A stretch of DNA of 64,000 nt. It comes from Scylla paramamosain. Its lineage: Eukaryota; Arthropoda; Malacostraca; Decapoda; Portunidae. Below are positions 40,570-50,992 of the stretch, piece by piece. The stretch's first letter is position 1. Each line of letters starts with the position of its first letter. The notes below the pieces were generated by a model, which did no database searches, was not told the origin of the DNA, and saw nothing but the letters and a program-made list of their open reading frames with translations. The DNA lies in the NCBI RefSeq assembly GCF_035594125.1, contig NW_026973673.1:260001-324000 (forward strand), read 5' to 3'. The position numbers were made by a program, and so were the translations under genes.

Positions 40570-40716
40570 TGATTCCACCTTTTTAAAGGCTTATCACTTA
40601 ACCCTAAATTAATAGAAATCCACTTTACTGTCATATTCATCGGTGTAAATATCACTTTCTTCCCTCAACATTTCATAGCACTTAACGGAATACCTCCACG
40701 TTACTCTGATTACCCG

Positions 40717-40836
40717 CCGATATTTCATGGAAGAAACCTATGGAACAAACAATATTTCATGTTGCCTACGCAACAATATCCTATGGAAGAAACAATATTT
40801 CATGTTTCCTACGCAACATGAAATATTGTTTCTTCC
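40717..40836. repeat. Foldback insertion in NUMT cox1
   Basis: GGAAGAAACAATATTTCATG at 40785-40804 is the exact reverse complement of the genuine cox1 sequence at 40817-40836. A further partial copy precedes it at 40737-40760, and CCTACGCAACA occurs twice. Templated copying during repair explains it best. Confidence 0.85.
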
Positions 40837-41008
40837 AAAGGATCTATAGTATATCTTGTTGCTCTATTAATTTTTATAATTATCATTTGAGAAGCTTTAA
40901 TTTCTAATCGTCCTGTTCTATTCTCCCCTTTCCTGCCTCTTCAGTTGAATGAAACCACTCACACCCACCCGCTGATCACTCATATAGAAATTCCACTTAC
41001 TGCTAACT

Positions 41009-41086
41009 TCTAAAATGGCAGAAAGATGTATAGGATTTAAGCTCCTACTAAGAAGATTTATTTATCTTCTTTTAGAAAATACATTT
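41009..41086 (+). pseudogene. trnL2: NUMT trnL(TAA)
   Basis: Acceptor arms TCTAAAA/TTTTAGA; anticodon TAA within GGATTTAAGCTCC. Confidence 0.85.
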
Positions 41087-41098
41087 ATTAATGTCAAC

Positions 41099-41751
41099 AT
41101 GAAGTTTTCTAGGCCTTCAAGACGAAGCTTTCCCTTTAATGGAACAATTCATCTTTATCCATGATCACATTATAGTTGTTCTTATTATAATCATTACCTT
41201 TGTGGGATATATATTAGCATCAGTTCTCAGAAACTCTCTTATTAATCTATTTATATTAGAACATCAAACTATTGAATTATTTTGATTTTCATTGCTCTCC
41301 CTTCTCTGCGACTTTTATACCTTCTTGATGAAGTTAATAATCCTTCCACTTCTTATAAAACTGTCGGTCATCAAGGATATTGAAGTTATGAATACTCTGA
41401 CTTTCTTAATGTAGAATTTCATTCTTATATAACTCCTACTAATGAACTAGACTTTTCTGGATTTCGTCTCTTACATGCAGATAATCGAACTGTTCTTCAA
41501 ATAAATACACAAATTCGTATTGTAATCACCGCAGCGGATGTCATTCACTCTTGAACTGTCCCAGCTTTAGGTGTAAAAGCAGACGCTATTCCTGGTTGAC
41601 TTAATCAAACTAGATTCATAATATCTCGTCCAGGATTATTTTATAGTCAATGATCAGAACTTTGTGGTGCTAATCATAGATTTATACCTATTGTGATTGA
41701 AAGTGTAAACACGATTTTTTCTAAATTGAATTTCTTCATATTCTGACTCAC
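41099..41751 (+). pseudogene. cox2: NUMT cox2
   Basis: Cytochrome c oxidase subunit II. LGLQDEAFPLMEQ and IFIHDHIM are at the N-terminus. Frameshifts occur around 41290-41330. The CuA region reads as WSELCGANHR-like with FMPIVIE near 41655-41700. Confidence 0.88.
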
Positions 41752-41814
41752 CCGATGACTGAAAGTAAGTGTAGGTCTTTTAAACCTATTATAGTATTGC
41801 GCCTACTTCTGGTG
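41749..41814 (+). pseudogene. trnK: NUMT trnK(TTT)
   Basis: Anticodon TTT in AGGTCTTTTAAACCT. Confidence 0.8.
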
Positions 41815-41880
41815 ACAAGAAATTACTTAAATTTTAATATCAATTTATCATGTTAAAGTTATCTCCTAAGATATTTCTTA
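41815..41880 (+). pseudogene. trnD: NUMT trnD, degraded
   Basis: Identified by position before atp8; the GTC anticodon is not preserved (ATCATGTTAAA). Confidence 0.5.
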
Positions 41881-42042
41881 ATGCCTAAAATAACTCCTTT
41901 GCTTCGACTTTATCTTTATTTCTCTTTTTCTGTTATCATTAATTATTTTCATATCCTTAAATTATTTTTTTTCTGTACCTTTTGAAAAAAAAAAAATTCT
42001 AAGATCACTGAGCCTTATCTAATCCTACAATCTTCTTGAAAA
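41881..42042 (+). pseudogene. atp8: NUMT atp8
   Basis: Begins ATGCCTAAAATAACTCC (MPKMTPL-type). A poly-A expansion near 41988 shifts the frame. Confidence 0.75.
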
Positions 42043-42724
42043 TTATAGCTAATTTATTCTCAATTTTTTAACCTTCTTCAAGAATCTTAAACTTTTCATT
42101 AAACTGAATTTCCACTTTTGTAGGGCTCCTATTTATTCCTTACCTTAACTGAGCTTCTCCTTCACGATGATCTCTATGCTGAAGTGAAATTATTTGTACT
42201 TTACACAAAGAATCTAAAGCCCTTTTAACTTCATATTCTTTAGGTTCAACTATATTTTTCGTTGCTTTGTTTTCTTTAGTTCTTTATAACATTTTTAAGC
42301 TTTATTGCCTTACATTTTTACAAGATCTAGACACACAGCAATAACCTTAGCACTTTCATTGCCCTCATGAGTAACTTTAATACTTAGAGGCTGAATTAAC
42401 CACACTCAACATATATTCGCTCATTTAGTTCCTCAAGGAACTCCTGTCCTTGTGCCATTTATAGTTTTAATTAAAACTATCAGAAACATTACTTTACCCG
42501 GGACTTTAGCTGTACGATTAGCAGCTAATATAATTGCAGGCCATCTTCTTTTAACCTTATTAGCTAATACTGGACCATCTATAACATCCTCATTTCTTTT
42601 ATCTATTCTTATTTATTTTTTTTTTTCTCAGATTTTACTATTAACCTTAGAATGAGCTGTTGCAATTATTCAGTCCCAAGTTTTTGCTGTCTTACGAACT
42701 CTTTACACCAGAGAAATTAACTAA
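42043..42724 (+). pseudogene. atp6: NUMT atp6
   Basis: ATP synthase subunit a. The N-terminus is ANLFSIF, the central part is frameshifted, and the C-terminal half is well kept with [30 protein letters not shown] and RTLYTSEIN. A poly-T expansion lies at about 42616. Confidence 0.88.
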
Positions 42725-43528
42725 TGACATCATCTCACGGTTTTTACCATTTAGAAGATATAAGACCACGGCCTTTAACTGGTTCTATTAGGGCAATAAT
42801 ATTAAATACAGGTTTAATGAAATGATTTCACCAGTATAACAATTTTTTTCTTTTTTTTTTGTTATTAAGACTTGTTGCTATTCTCCTTACCATATATCAA
42901 AGATGACGTGATATTACTGGAGAGGGTACATTCCAAGGACTCCATACCTCTGTAGTAGTAAAAGGCTTACGATGGGGAATAACTATATTTATTGCCTCAG
43001 AAGTATTCTTCTTTTTTTTTTTTTTCATTTTCCTGAGCTTTTTTTTTTCATAGTAGATTAGCCCCAACGATTGAAATTGGGATAAATTGACCTCCTTACG
43101 GTATTCAACCTTTCAACCCATTTCAAATTTCCTTATTAAACACTACTATTCTTTTGTCTTGAGGAACTACCGTAACTTGAGCTCATCATGCTATTATAGA
43201 ATCTAGTCATAGGCAAGCCATTCAAAGACTAGGCCTTACAATTGTTTTAGGATACTCTTCTTCAAGCTTTCAAGTATTTTTGAGGCTCCTTTCACTATTG
43301 TTGACTCCGCGTTTGGCTCTACTTTTTTTTTTTTTTTTGTAGCTACAGGCTTTCATGGTCTTCATGGAATTATTGGAACCTCATTTTTACTTTTTTTATT
43401 TTTTTGTGTCAATATTTTGTCACTTTTCATGTAATCGTCATGTTGGATTCGAAGCAGCCGCATCATACTGACACTTTGTTGAGATAGTTTGATTATTCCC
43501 TTACGTCTTTATTTACTGATGAGGAGGC
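42724..43528 (+). pseudogene. cox3: NUMT cox3
   Basis: Cytochrome c oxidase subunit III. It starts MTSSHGFYHLEDMSPRPLTG-like. It also shows [13 protein letters not shown] (altered), [29 protein letters not shown]-like and CHVGFEAAASYWHFVE-like blocks. Several T homopolymers and a segment break around 43260-43330 disrupt it. Confidence 0.9.
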
Positions 43529-43588
43529 TATTTTTTTTAATATATAAAGTATATCCAATCAGAAAGTCTAGAATGCCTAGAAAAATAA
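43529..43588 (+). pseudogene. trnG: NUMT trnG(TCC)
   Basis: Anticodon TCC in ATATCCAATCAG, between cox3 and nad3. Confidence 0.75.
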
Positions 43589-43923
43589 TTCTTGCAATAC
43601 TTTATTTTGTATTTTTACTAACTTTAATTATTTGTTATATTTTTATAACCTTAGTATCCCAAATAAAAAAAAATATCAACCGAAAAAAAAAATTCTCCTT
43701 ATGAATGTGGATTTAATCCTAAAGGTTCAGCTTCGATTTTTTTTCTAATTGCTGTAATTTTTTTTTTTTTTTTGTAGAGATTACATTACTTTTAGCTTCA
43801 GCATCAAATTTTTTTTAACATTACTAAAGTATTTTCTTGATTGTTTACTAGAGCTCTCTTCTTATTTTTCTCTTAGGCCTTTACTACGAGTGAGTACAGG
43901 GAACTTTAGAAGGATCTGATTAA
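43585..43923 (+). pseudogene. nad3: NUMT nad3
   Basis: Starts ILAMLYFVFLLTLI, contains SPYECGFNPKGSA with one frame break before it, and ends GLYYEWVQGTLEGSD plus TAA at 43921. T-run expansions break the middle. Confidence 0.88.
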
Positions 43924-43988
43924 TACTTTAAGACCACAGTCAAATTGTATGACATATGAGTTGCATTCATAAAGTGTTTTAGTAAACT
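43922..43988 (+). pseudogene. trnA: NUMT trnA(TGC)
   Basis: Anticodon TGC in GAGTTGCATTC. Confidence 0.75.
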
Positions 43989-44060
43989 GGTTTTATTAAA
44001 TTTTATCTATTAGAAAGCGAAATTATCACATTTAGTTTCGACCTAAACTTTGGCCTTTAA
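43989..44060 (+). pseudogene. trnR: NUMT trnR(TCG)
   Basis: Anticodon TCG in TTTCGACCTAAA. Confidence 0.75.
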
Positions 44061-44062
44061 GC

Positions 44063-44135
44063 CTCTAATAATTATGATTCAAACCAAAACAAAGGTACGT
44101 TACTGTTAAAAACAAGATTGAAGTAATTCTTCTAA
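44063..44135 (+). pseudogene. trnN: NUMT trnN(GTT)
   Basis: Anticodon GTT in GTTACTGTTAAAAAC; boundaries are approximate. Confidence 0.65.
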
Positions 44136-44205
44136 TCAAGATGGAACATTATGACAAAAAGAAAAACTTCTAACTTTTTTTAAGCCGTTGAATTCCGTTG
44201 ATGTT
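44136..44205 (+). pseudogene. trnS1: NUMT trnS(AGN), anticodon TCT
   Basis: GGAACATTATGACAAAAAG...ACTTCTAAC, lacking a normal D-arm as usual for this tRNA. Confidence 0.65.
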
Positions 44206-44275
44206 CCTATATTTATAGTGTAAGTAACACGTTACATTTTATTATAAAGCTGAAATATTTTTCTAAAAATACCAT
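44206..44275 (+). pseudogene. trnE: NUMT trnE, degraded
   Basis: ATTTATAGTGTAA...CATTTTATTATAAA. The expected TTC anticodon is damaged; assigned by position and arms. Confidence 0.6.
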
Positions 44276-44305
44276 ATTATTTTATTTTATTTTATTTTTT
44301 TTTTT

Positions 44306-44362
44306 ACCTTAAACTCAAAGTAAATATTACATCATAAGCGCCACAAGCTAACAATTTGAATA
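44306..44362 (-). pseudogene. trnH: NUMT trnH(GTG) in the brachyuran position
   Basis: The minus strand reads AAATTGTTAGCTTGTGGCGC with anticodon GTG. It lies between trnE and trnF, while no tRNA was found between nad5 and nad4, its ancestral arthropod site. Confidence 0.7.
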
Positions 44363-44428
44363 TACTTACAAGACTTTCCGTCTACCTTTGCAGCTTCAAA
44401 GCGATATTCTTTTAAATTATATAAATTT
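44362..44428 (-). pseudogene. trnF: NUMT trnF(GAA)
   Basis: Plus-strand GCAGCTTCAAAGC gives anticodon GAA on minus. Confidence 0.75.
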
Positions 44429-44449
44429 AAATAAAAAAAACTGTAAAAA

Positions 44450-45637
44450 TAATAATTACAATTACAGATACTTTTATAAACACTTTAATTGTTTAACTGT
44501 AAAGAATTAAAAATATAGAAAAATATATGAAAATAAATACTATAAACCTTGTCCCCCATAAAACTCAAATCAACCTTTATCGGCTACTTTTCCTAAACCT
44601 GACCCTGTCTTCAATCTGTTTTCCCTTAATTTTAAAGTACTCAGTAAAGATACAAGCCATATTGATCCTATTATTACAACTGAATTATAGTTATTTTCTC
44701 TTTTTAATGTGTAATTTACTCTAGTTAGATTTAGTATATAACCTACTAAACCTCCTAAAATCCTTACTGCTAATACTATTATTTTCATTATTGTCCTTAA
44801 ACAAATGATCTAATATTCTGGAAACAATCTTCATCTTAATGGGGATCCTCCTAAGATAGCTCCTAATCCTAAAATTCTTACTGAGTTAGTTATTAGAAAA
44901 ATCCTCATCCGAAAGATTAGTGATACATCTCAAATTATATTCTCCTGAAAGAGAATAAAGAATTAAACGCAAAGTGTACATTACTGTCAATCCTGTTGCC
45001 ATCACATATAAGAACAATGCAATAAAACTGACTCATCTTATAAAAGCAACTTCTAAAATTGTATCCTTTGAATAAAATCCTGTTATAAAAGGGAATTCGC
45101 ATTGAGCTAAGTTGGCTACAGTTATGCATGATACTGTCAGAGGCATAAGTTTAACTAAATTTCCTGTAAGTCGAATATCCTGATAACCAGCCACTCTATG
45201 AATTACAACACTAGCACATATAAAAAAGTAAAGCTTTAAACAAAGCAAGACTCAGTAAATTAAAAAAAGCCAGATCCGTATAACCTAAAGATAAAATTCT
45301 TAATATAACTCCTACTTGACTTAATGTTGATAAAGCAATATTTTTTTTGAGATCATACTCAGAATTTGCTCCTAGTCCCGCTATAAATATTGTCAAACAT
45401 GAAGTAATCAACAATACTCTTTGAACGACAGATCCCTCTGAAGCAGCTCTAAATGGAATTATTAAATAAACCTCAGCAGTCACTAGTGTTGAAGAATGAA
45501 CTAAAGCTGAGACAGGTGTTGGAGCCGCTACAGCAGCCGCCAGTCACGCAGAAAAAGGAATTTGAGCCCTTTTATTTATTGCTGAAATAAATAAGAATAA
45601 ATAAATAAAACAAAAAAAAATAATAATAATAATGATG

Positions 45638-45702
<65 letters not shown>

Positions 45703-46235
45703 CTCTCGTCTATATAATACCTTTAAAACAAAAAATTTCACCCTCCTAATCTTCTCATTAATCTAGTTCTCAATAAAATTGCTACATCACCTACACGGTT
45801 TGAAGGAATAGTTAATATTCCTGCGTTTGCAGACTTTTCATTCTGATAATAAATTACTAAGGCATGAGTCACTAATCCCAATCTATCTCAACCCAATAAA
45901 AGTCTGATTGAATTAGGTCTTAATACTATAAACCTTATAGAAAGAATGAAAGCCAAAACAAGATATATAAATCGATTAAAAGTCTTATCATCGGCTATAC
46001 AACTCCCTCTATAAAAAATAACTCTGCCAGAAATTACAAACACAAATCTCATAAATAATAAAGAGATCCAATCTAAAACCAAAGTAAATACAATCACCCT
46101 TCTTATTAACCTAAAAGTTCTCTTTCAGTTACATCTATAATACCTCTTTCAGTTTTTGCCAGTGCTAAAGTCCCACAAATAGCTGAACAAAACCACTATT
46201 CTAATTTCATGTAGAGAAATTTTCCAAATCACTCT
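44450..46235 (-). pseudogene. nad5: NUMT nad5 with an internal trinucleotide repeat
   Basis: NADH dehydrogenase subunit 5. Minus-strand blocks in order: LVLDWISLLFM, DDKTFNRFIYLVLAF, HSSTLVTAEVYLIIPF (about 45440-45490), ANSEYDLKKNIALSTLSQVGVILRILSLG, and FCMTVANLAQCEFPFITGFYSKDTILE (about 45050-45160, interrupted). About 85 bp of AAT/ATT repeat replaces sequence at 45617-45702. Several frameshifts. Confidence 0.9.
45617..45702. repeat. (AAT)n microsatellite inside NUMT nad5
   Basis: Nearly pure AAT tract within the coding sequence. Confidence 0.95.
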
Positions 46236-46239
46236 TTTA

Positions 46240-47610
46240 ATTATTTAAAAAAAAATAAGTTATTAATAAAGCTCTATTTATAATTATTACATTTAAAGGA
46301 AATCAATATAAAAAAAATTTTCAGATACTCTCTAACTTTTCCTGAACAACATGAATATAAAGTTATAAAAAACCCCATGCTGTCTCAATCTATATATGTA
46401 TAAAGTGTAACTTGCACTAAAAAAAAAAAAAAAAAGAGAGAGATAGTAGTCTAAGTCCTACAATAGAAATCTTTCTTCAGCTCAAAACTGTTAAAATTAA
46501 TATAATCTCTGGTGCTACATTTAAGGAAGGTGGTCTGGCCATATTCCTTGCTCTTAGTAAAAATCATCATAGTCCTATTCTAGGTATAAATGCTAATAAT
46601 TCTTTATTGACTATCAGTCTTCGTCTTCCAGTACGTTCATAAACTATATTAGCTAAGCAAAGTAAACCAGAGGAACATAAACCATGTCCAACTATCAATA
46701 TTACACTTCCAGGTAATCCCCATCAACTAAAAATTACAATCCCACATAACACTAACCTTATGTGTACAACAGAAGAATAAGCAATTGAACACTTTATGTC
46801 TACTTGTCGTATACGCATTAAACTAATATAATCTCCTCCTACAATTCCTAAACTGACTCAAAGTCAACAAAATTCTTTATTTACTTCTTGAAACATTACA
46901 AATACTCGAATTAAACCATAACCTCCTAATTTTAGTAAAACTCCTGCTAAAATTATAGAACCTGCAACAGGTGCTTCAACGTGAGCCTTTGGCAACCATA
47001 AATGGAATATAAAGATAGGTCATTTAACCAAAAATGCCAAAACAGTTCTTACATACCAAAATCTATATAAATAATCTACTCCTTCTATAGGAACCCTTAA
47101 GCTTATAGTTAATCTCCCTGTCATTAAATAATAAACAAAGACACCAATAAAGATAAAGAAAATGCTAAAGTATAGAAAAAAGTATATAGATTCCTGCCTG
47201 TACACGCTCAGGTTGATACCCTCAACCTAGAATCAAAATTAATGTTGGAATTAAGGAAACCTCAAATCTAATATAAAATATTAAATAATCTACAGAAGGA
47301 AAAGTTAATATTAAAAAAGATAATAACATAATATTTCTAATAATAAATCTTTCACTAAAATTCCCTAAATTCTTGATTTTCTGACTAGAAATTACAATTA
47401 AAGAAACAATTTAAATCTTTTATAGAATTAAAGTATATCTAATATAATCTAATCCCAATCTAAATCCTATATTAAAAAAGAAAAAATATGATAACTTATA
47501 CTAATTAAAAATCTAAAAAAAATAAATAAATAAATCCACCTGAACTGTCTTTCATTCATTATTAAACTTTATCAATATAATTAAAGGAATTATAAATTTT
47601 ATCATTCCAA
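46240..47610 (-). pseudogene. nad4: NUMT nad4
   Basis: NADH dehydrogenase subunit 4. The plus strand is the complement of recognisable blocks such as the [19 protein letters not shown] region near 46915-46980, KAHVEAP-like sequence near 46975, and the [13 protein letters not shown] region near 46640-46690. Frameshifts and A-runs are present. Boundaries are approximate. Confidence 0.82.
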
Positions 47611-47900
47611 TAAATAAAATATCTTAAAAACATAATTTCCATGGCTTCGTACTACTAAAATCAATATAGTTAAACCTAAAGACCCCTCACATGCAGCCAA
47701 CGTTAAAAAAAATAAAGAAAAATAAATTTATCTCTCCACTAAAGTCAACTGCGTTCTTATAAGCCAAAAAAAATCCAAGCATTGTAAACTCAAGACTTAA
47801 CAAAGAATTTAATATATGCTTATTGCACGTAATGAACCCTCAAACCCCACAAAAAATTATAACTATAGGAACAAAAATCATTATACTTCTAAAACTTACC
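47611..47900 (-). pseudogene. nad4L: NUMT nad4L
   Basis: The minus strand gives MIFVPMVMIFCGVWGF near 47880 and HMLNSLLSLEFTMLGFF. A frameshift follows in the NVGCM*GVF-like part near 47680. Confidence 0.82.
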
Positions 47901-47902
47901 AT

Positions 47903-47945
47903 TAGTAATAGCTTAACTTAAAACCTTGGTCTTGTAAACAGTAGT
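47903..47945 (+). pseudogene. trnT: NUMT trnT(TGT), truncated at the Polinton boundary
   Basis: GTAATAGCTTAACTTAAAACCTTGG and the TGT anticodon loop are present. The 3' half after the anticodon stem is missing, replaced by the Polinton terminus. Confidence 0.75.
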
Positions 47946-48112
47946 TGGGAAATTGCCACCAGAGTCGCCCTTCGCAATATGGCATGCCGTCAGAGTCGCC
48001 CCTGGGTGGGTGGGGTGGGGGGTGGGGTCCCCCACCCCCACCCCACCCCACCCCAGGGGCGACTCTGACGGCATGCCATATTGCGAAGGGCGACTCTGGT
48101 AGCAATTTTCCA
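47946..48112. repeat. Palindromic left terminus of the Polinton
   Basis: Arms of about 60 bp (47946-48008 and 48051-48112) are near-perfect reverse complements. Both contain the CGCAATATGGCATGCCGTCA / CAGAGTCGC terminal motif. They flank a G-run then C-run spacer (48009-48050) that is itself palindromic. Confidence 0.92.
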
Positions 48113-49007
48113 TAGACCCAGGCTTGGGAAGGGGGGGTGATTCACGACGGCAAACACCAAGGGGGAGGGGGGGGGAGCGGGACGGTGACGGCGACACTGA
48201 CGGAGAGGTGGGGAGGCGTGCGTCCTTATCCTTCGGGGACGATGGAGGATGGGAGAGGGGAGGGGGGAGGGGGAGGGGGAGGGGGGGGATGGGGATCCCA
48301 TCCCACCCCCTGGAGCGACTCTGATGGCATGCCATATTGCGAGTAGGGACCTCATCAAGTTGCAAATGGGGAACCTGACAGCAATTTTCCGTAGACTTCA
48401 GTGGCAGTCCATTTCAGGATGGAGGCCCAGGCTGTAGATTAGTGGGGGTTGGGAAGGGGGTGATTCATGACGGCGACATCAGGGGGGTGGGTGGGGGGGG
48501 GAGGGAGGGGGGAGGGACGGTGACGGCGACACTGACGGAGAAGAGGTGAGGGGGCGTGCGTCCTTATGCTTCGGCGACGATGGAATGACTAATGAATTAA
48601 TGATGGTGGGCGGAAAATAATTGAGTGAAAAGGGGGTGGAGGGGGGGAGGGGAGGTGGGGGTGGGGGGGGACTGGCGGCCAGACGTGGCAGCCGCCCGCC
48701 ACACACGCGTGATTAGGGGGACTCTGACGGCGCTTGCCATAGAAGTCGCCCTTTCCCTTTCATTCACGGAATCCTGGAGGGTGGGATGACTGAGTGTTGC
48801 CATCACGCGTTCCCTCCGACATCTCAATACATCCCCTATGGTCAAGGTCGTCGCGACTGCCGCACGAGATCCCGTTACCTGTCCATCCTTTTTACCTGGA
48901 GAAAGCGTCTGTGACGGCCAGGGCGGAGCGGCGGCCTCTTCCACTTTCACCGACCGCCAGCGGCATGGCTGACGTAATACTTATGTCGGATGGCGGTCTT
49001 ATTACTA

Positions 49008-49072
<65 letters not shown>

Positions 49073-49075
49073 GCC
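48059..49075. repeat. Left terminal inverted repeat
   Basis: Matches the reverse complement of 62392-63992 in order: terminal motif GCGACTCTGACGGCATGCCA, GGGTGATTCACGACGGC, GGTGACGGCGACACTGACGG, AAAATAATTGAGTGAAA, CTGGCGGCCAGACGTGG, CTATGGTCAAGGTCGTCGCG and CACTTTCACCGACCGCCAGC. It ends in an ATT microsatellite (about 49008-49070). A second diverged copy of the CCTATGGTCAAGGTCGTCGCG block follows at 49085-49135. Confidence 0.92.
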
Positions 49076-49171
49076 GACACGTGCTCCCTCCGATATCTCA
49101 GTACATTCCCCTATGGTCAAGGTCGTCGCGACTATCCACGCCGTACCGCCATAATCTCCAGTCTGCCGACG

Positions 49172-49177
49172 TATATA
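49172..49177 (+). promoter_or_regulatory. TATA-like element before the first gene
   Basis: TATATA, about 57 nt upstream of the penton-like start codon. Prediction only. Confidence 0.35.
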
Positions 49178-49233
49178 TGTCATGAAAAGGTAAAGTTTAA
49201 AGTCAGTCTGTTAGTTGACAGGGTTTAAAAAAC

Positions 49234-50160
49234 ATGTCATTGAGAGATAGTGACGATATATACGTATACCTATCTTCTCTTGCAGGTGGTAGGTCATTTC
49301 CCAACAACACAACAACAGAATTTGAAAACAGAATCTTACCCATTCATTTAGACACCGGCAGGGATTATGAAGTCGGCCTGTGTAATATTTTATTCCCTAA
49401 ATATTTCTACTGCATTACGGAAGGGGATCCAAATTCTAGTATATCGTTCTATGGTCGGGTTAAGCAGTCAGACTTTGATATGTATGAATATAATATGTAT
49501 ACCTATCTACCGGAAAGGAATATCATCTCCAATTTTACCGATAAGAACATACCGGCCATAACTAAGGCGATTAATGGACAGATAGTGAGAGAACTTCAAG
49601 CAATCTTGAATGACTCCTTTAAGATCTATTTCCCTTACTCGGATATCATTTATTATGACCACGACTTGGAGCGGGTCGTTGTGAATAACGCGATTGTCCC
49701 TCCTAATGACGATCGTATTTACAGTGATATAAGTATAAAATTTGCATCGCATATAGCTCACATTCTGGGTTTCAATCCAAATTTTCGCTACACCGTCTAC
49801 TTTCAAAGATCTGGCGATGTCATTTCATCTTCCAGCGCGAGCGAAGCTTCCTCCTCATTACCCATAAAATTATTCGCTCAATACGTACCGCGAGCTGATG
49901 CAGGGACGGATTATATGTACGTTTATACCGACATCATTTCTCCCTCGCGATTTGGTAACCAACTAGTTAATATATTAGACGTCATACCACTCCCCGGCGA
50001 CAGCACCAGTACAGGTGCGAATTCAGTTACGTATAAACCACTTTCTGTATCAACTATAGAGAGTGTGGCTATCAAAATTGCTAATCAAAGAGGCAAACCT
50101 ATTCAGTTTGAAGATGGGGAAAACAGTGTTACTTGCGTGTTACATATAAGACCACGTTAA
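49234..50160 (+). CDS. Penton-like minor capsid protein (308 aa)
   Basis: The probable vertex (penton) protein of the Polinton virion, in the single-jelly-roll group. The N-terminus shows a YLSSLAGGRSFPNNT...F block followed by LPIHLDTGRDYEVGLCNILFP. This FPNNT-F-LP-xWEVGL-x-x-I-FP pattern is one I associate with Polinton/adintovirus minor capsid proteins. The rest alternates beta-strand-like segments, with a Ser/Ala-rich loop near residue 205. There is no membrane segment or signal peptide. The start has A at -3 and follows a TATA-like box. It is the first gene inside the left inverted repeat and is followed by 210 nt without a gene, then the polymerase. Assignment to penton rather than another jelly-roll component is inferred; structure prediction would decide. 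Confidence 0.65.
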   Translation: MSLRDSDDIYVYLSSLAGGRSFPNNTTTEFENRILPIHLDTGRDYEVGLCNILFPKYFYCITEGDPNSSISFYGRVKQSDFDMYEYNMYTYLPERNIISNFTDKNIPAITKAINGQIVRELQAILNDSFKIYFPYSDIIYYDHDLERVVVNNAIVPPNDDRIYSDISIKFASHIAHILGFNPNFRYTVYFQRSGDVISSSSASEASSSLPIKLFAQYVPRADAGTDYMYVYTDIISPSRFGNQLVNILDVIPLPGDSTSTGANSVTYKPLSVSTIESVAIKIANQRGKPIQFEDGENSVTCVLHIRPR

Positions 50161-50371
50161 CTTTGCGTCTCGGACGTAAAGTTTTGAAGAGAATCGATCA
50201 AGGTGGGATAATGGGTGGAGTGGAGGATAATGAAACAGGCAGGTGTTGCCTACTTCCGAGGCAAGTCACGCACCTCGCGACCATCTGCGCGGGAAGCTTC
50301 AGTGTTTCCCCGCGCGGCATGGCGGCCGGGACAAAGTGTTGACAATGTTATAGAAAAAAAAGAAAAGAAAA

Positions 50372-50555
50372 ATGGGTGTTCATTGTGGAACAGCAGAGGC
50401 GCGGCTTTTATGTGAAGTGTGTGGGAGATGGCACACTAATCCATCCTGCCCCTCATGTGTGGAAGACCAGTGTGATTTATGCGAGCGGTGTGGACTTCTG
50501 TTTCCACATCCACCGCCAGAACACACCTGCGAAGTTGGCAATCCTGCTTCTTCTG
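50372..50555 (+). CDS. PolB exon 1: Cys-rich zinc-finger-like module
   Basis: Encodes CEVCGRW, CPSC, CDLCERCG and a final HTC within about 45 residues, spaced like one or two zinc-binding knuckles. It ends at a GTAAGC donor (50556). A stand-alone protein reading through into the intron would be only about 78 aa. Joining to the next exon through the acceptor at 50637-50638 keeps phase 1 with the polymerase. Confidence 0.6.
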
Positions 50556-50946
50556 GTAAGCATTATTACTTATTTTGGCGGGAATGTATAATAATAAAGA
50601 TGAAATGACTGTCAATCTTTACAAGTTTGAGCTCTGAGCACATCTTCCTGTACAGGCTCACACTCCATTTGAGGTTGGACAGAACGGCGGCGTAGAAGGC
50701 CCACGTCGGCGGACGTCACAAGGCGACATCCCACGCGGAGGCGGGGGAAGAGGTGAGAAAAAAAAAAAATACTACAAATAATAAAGCAATAAATACGGTG
50801 CTGCCGCCACTACTAATATTCTTTTTTTTTTAAGACTCGCCACGGCCGGGACCGAGTGGATTATCGGGGAACGTATTCAATTCTTCCGAGACTTCAAGTC
50901 CTTCACTACCTACACAAGGTAAATATCAATTCAATAATAATAATAA

Positions 50947-50992
<46 letters not shown>

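Noticed and set aside
47902..48440. Pro/Gly-rich frames in the Polinton termini
   Set aside because: They arise from G- and C-runs in the inverted repeats and also appear, mirrored, at the right end; same for 62443-63914.
50376..50591. Alternative frame over PolB exon 1
   Set aside because: Has no ATG at its start; the overlapping Cys-rich frame from 50372 is far more protein-like.
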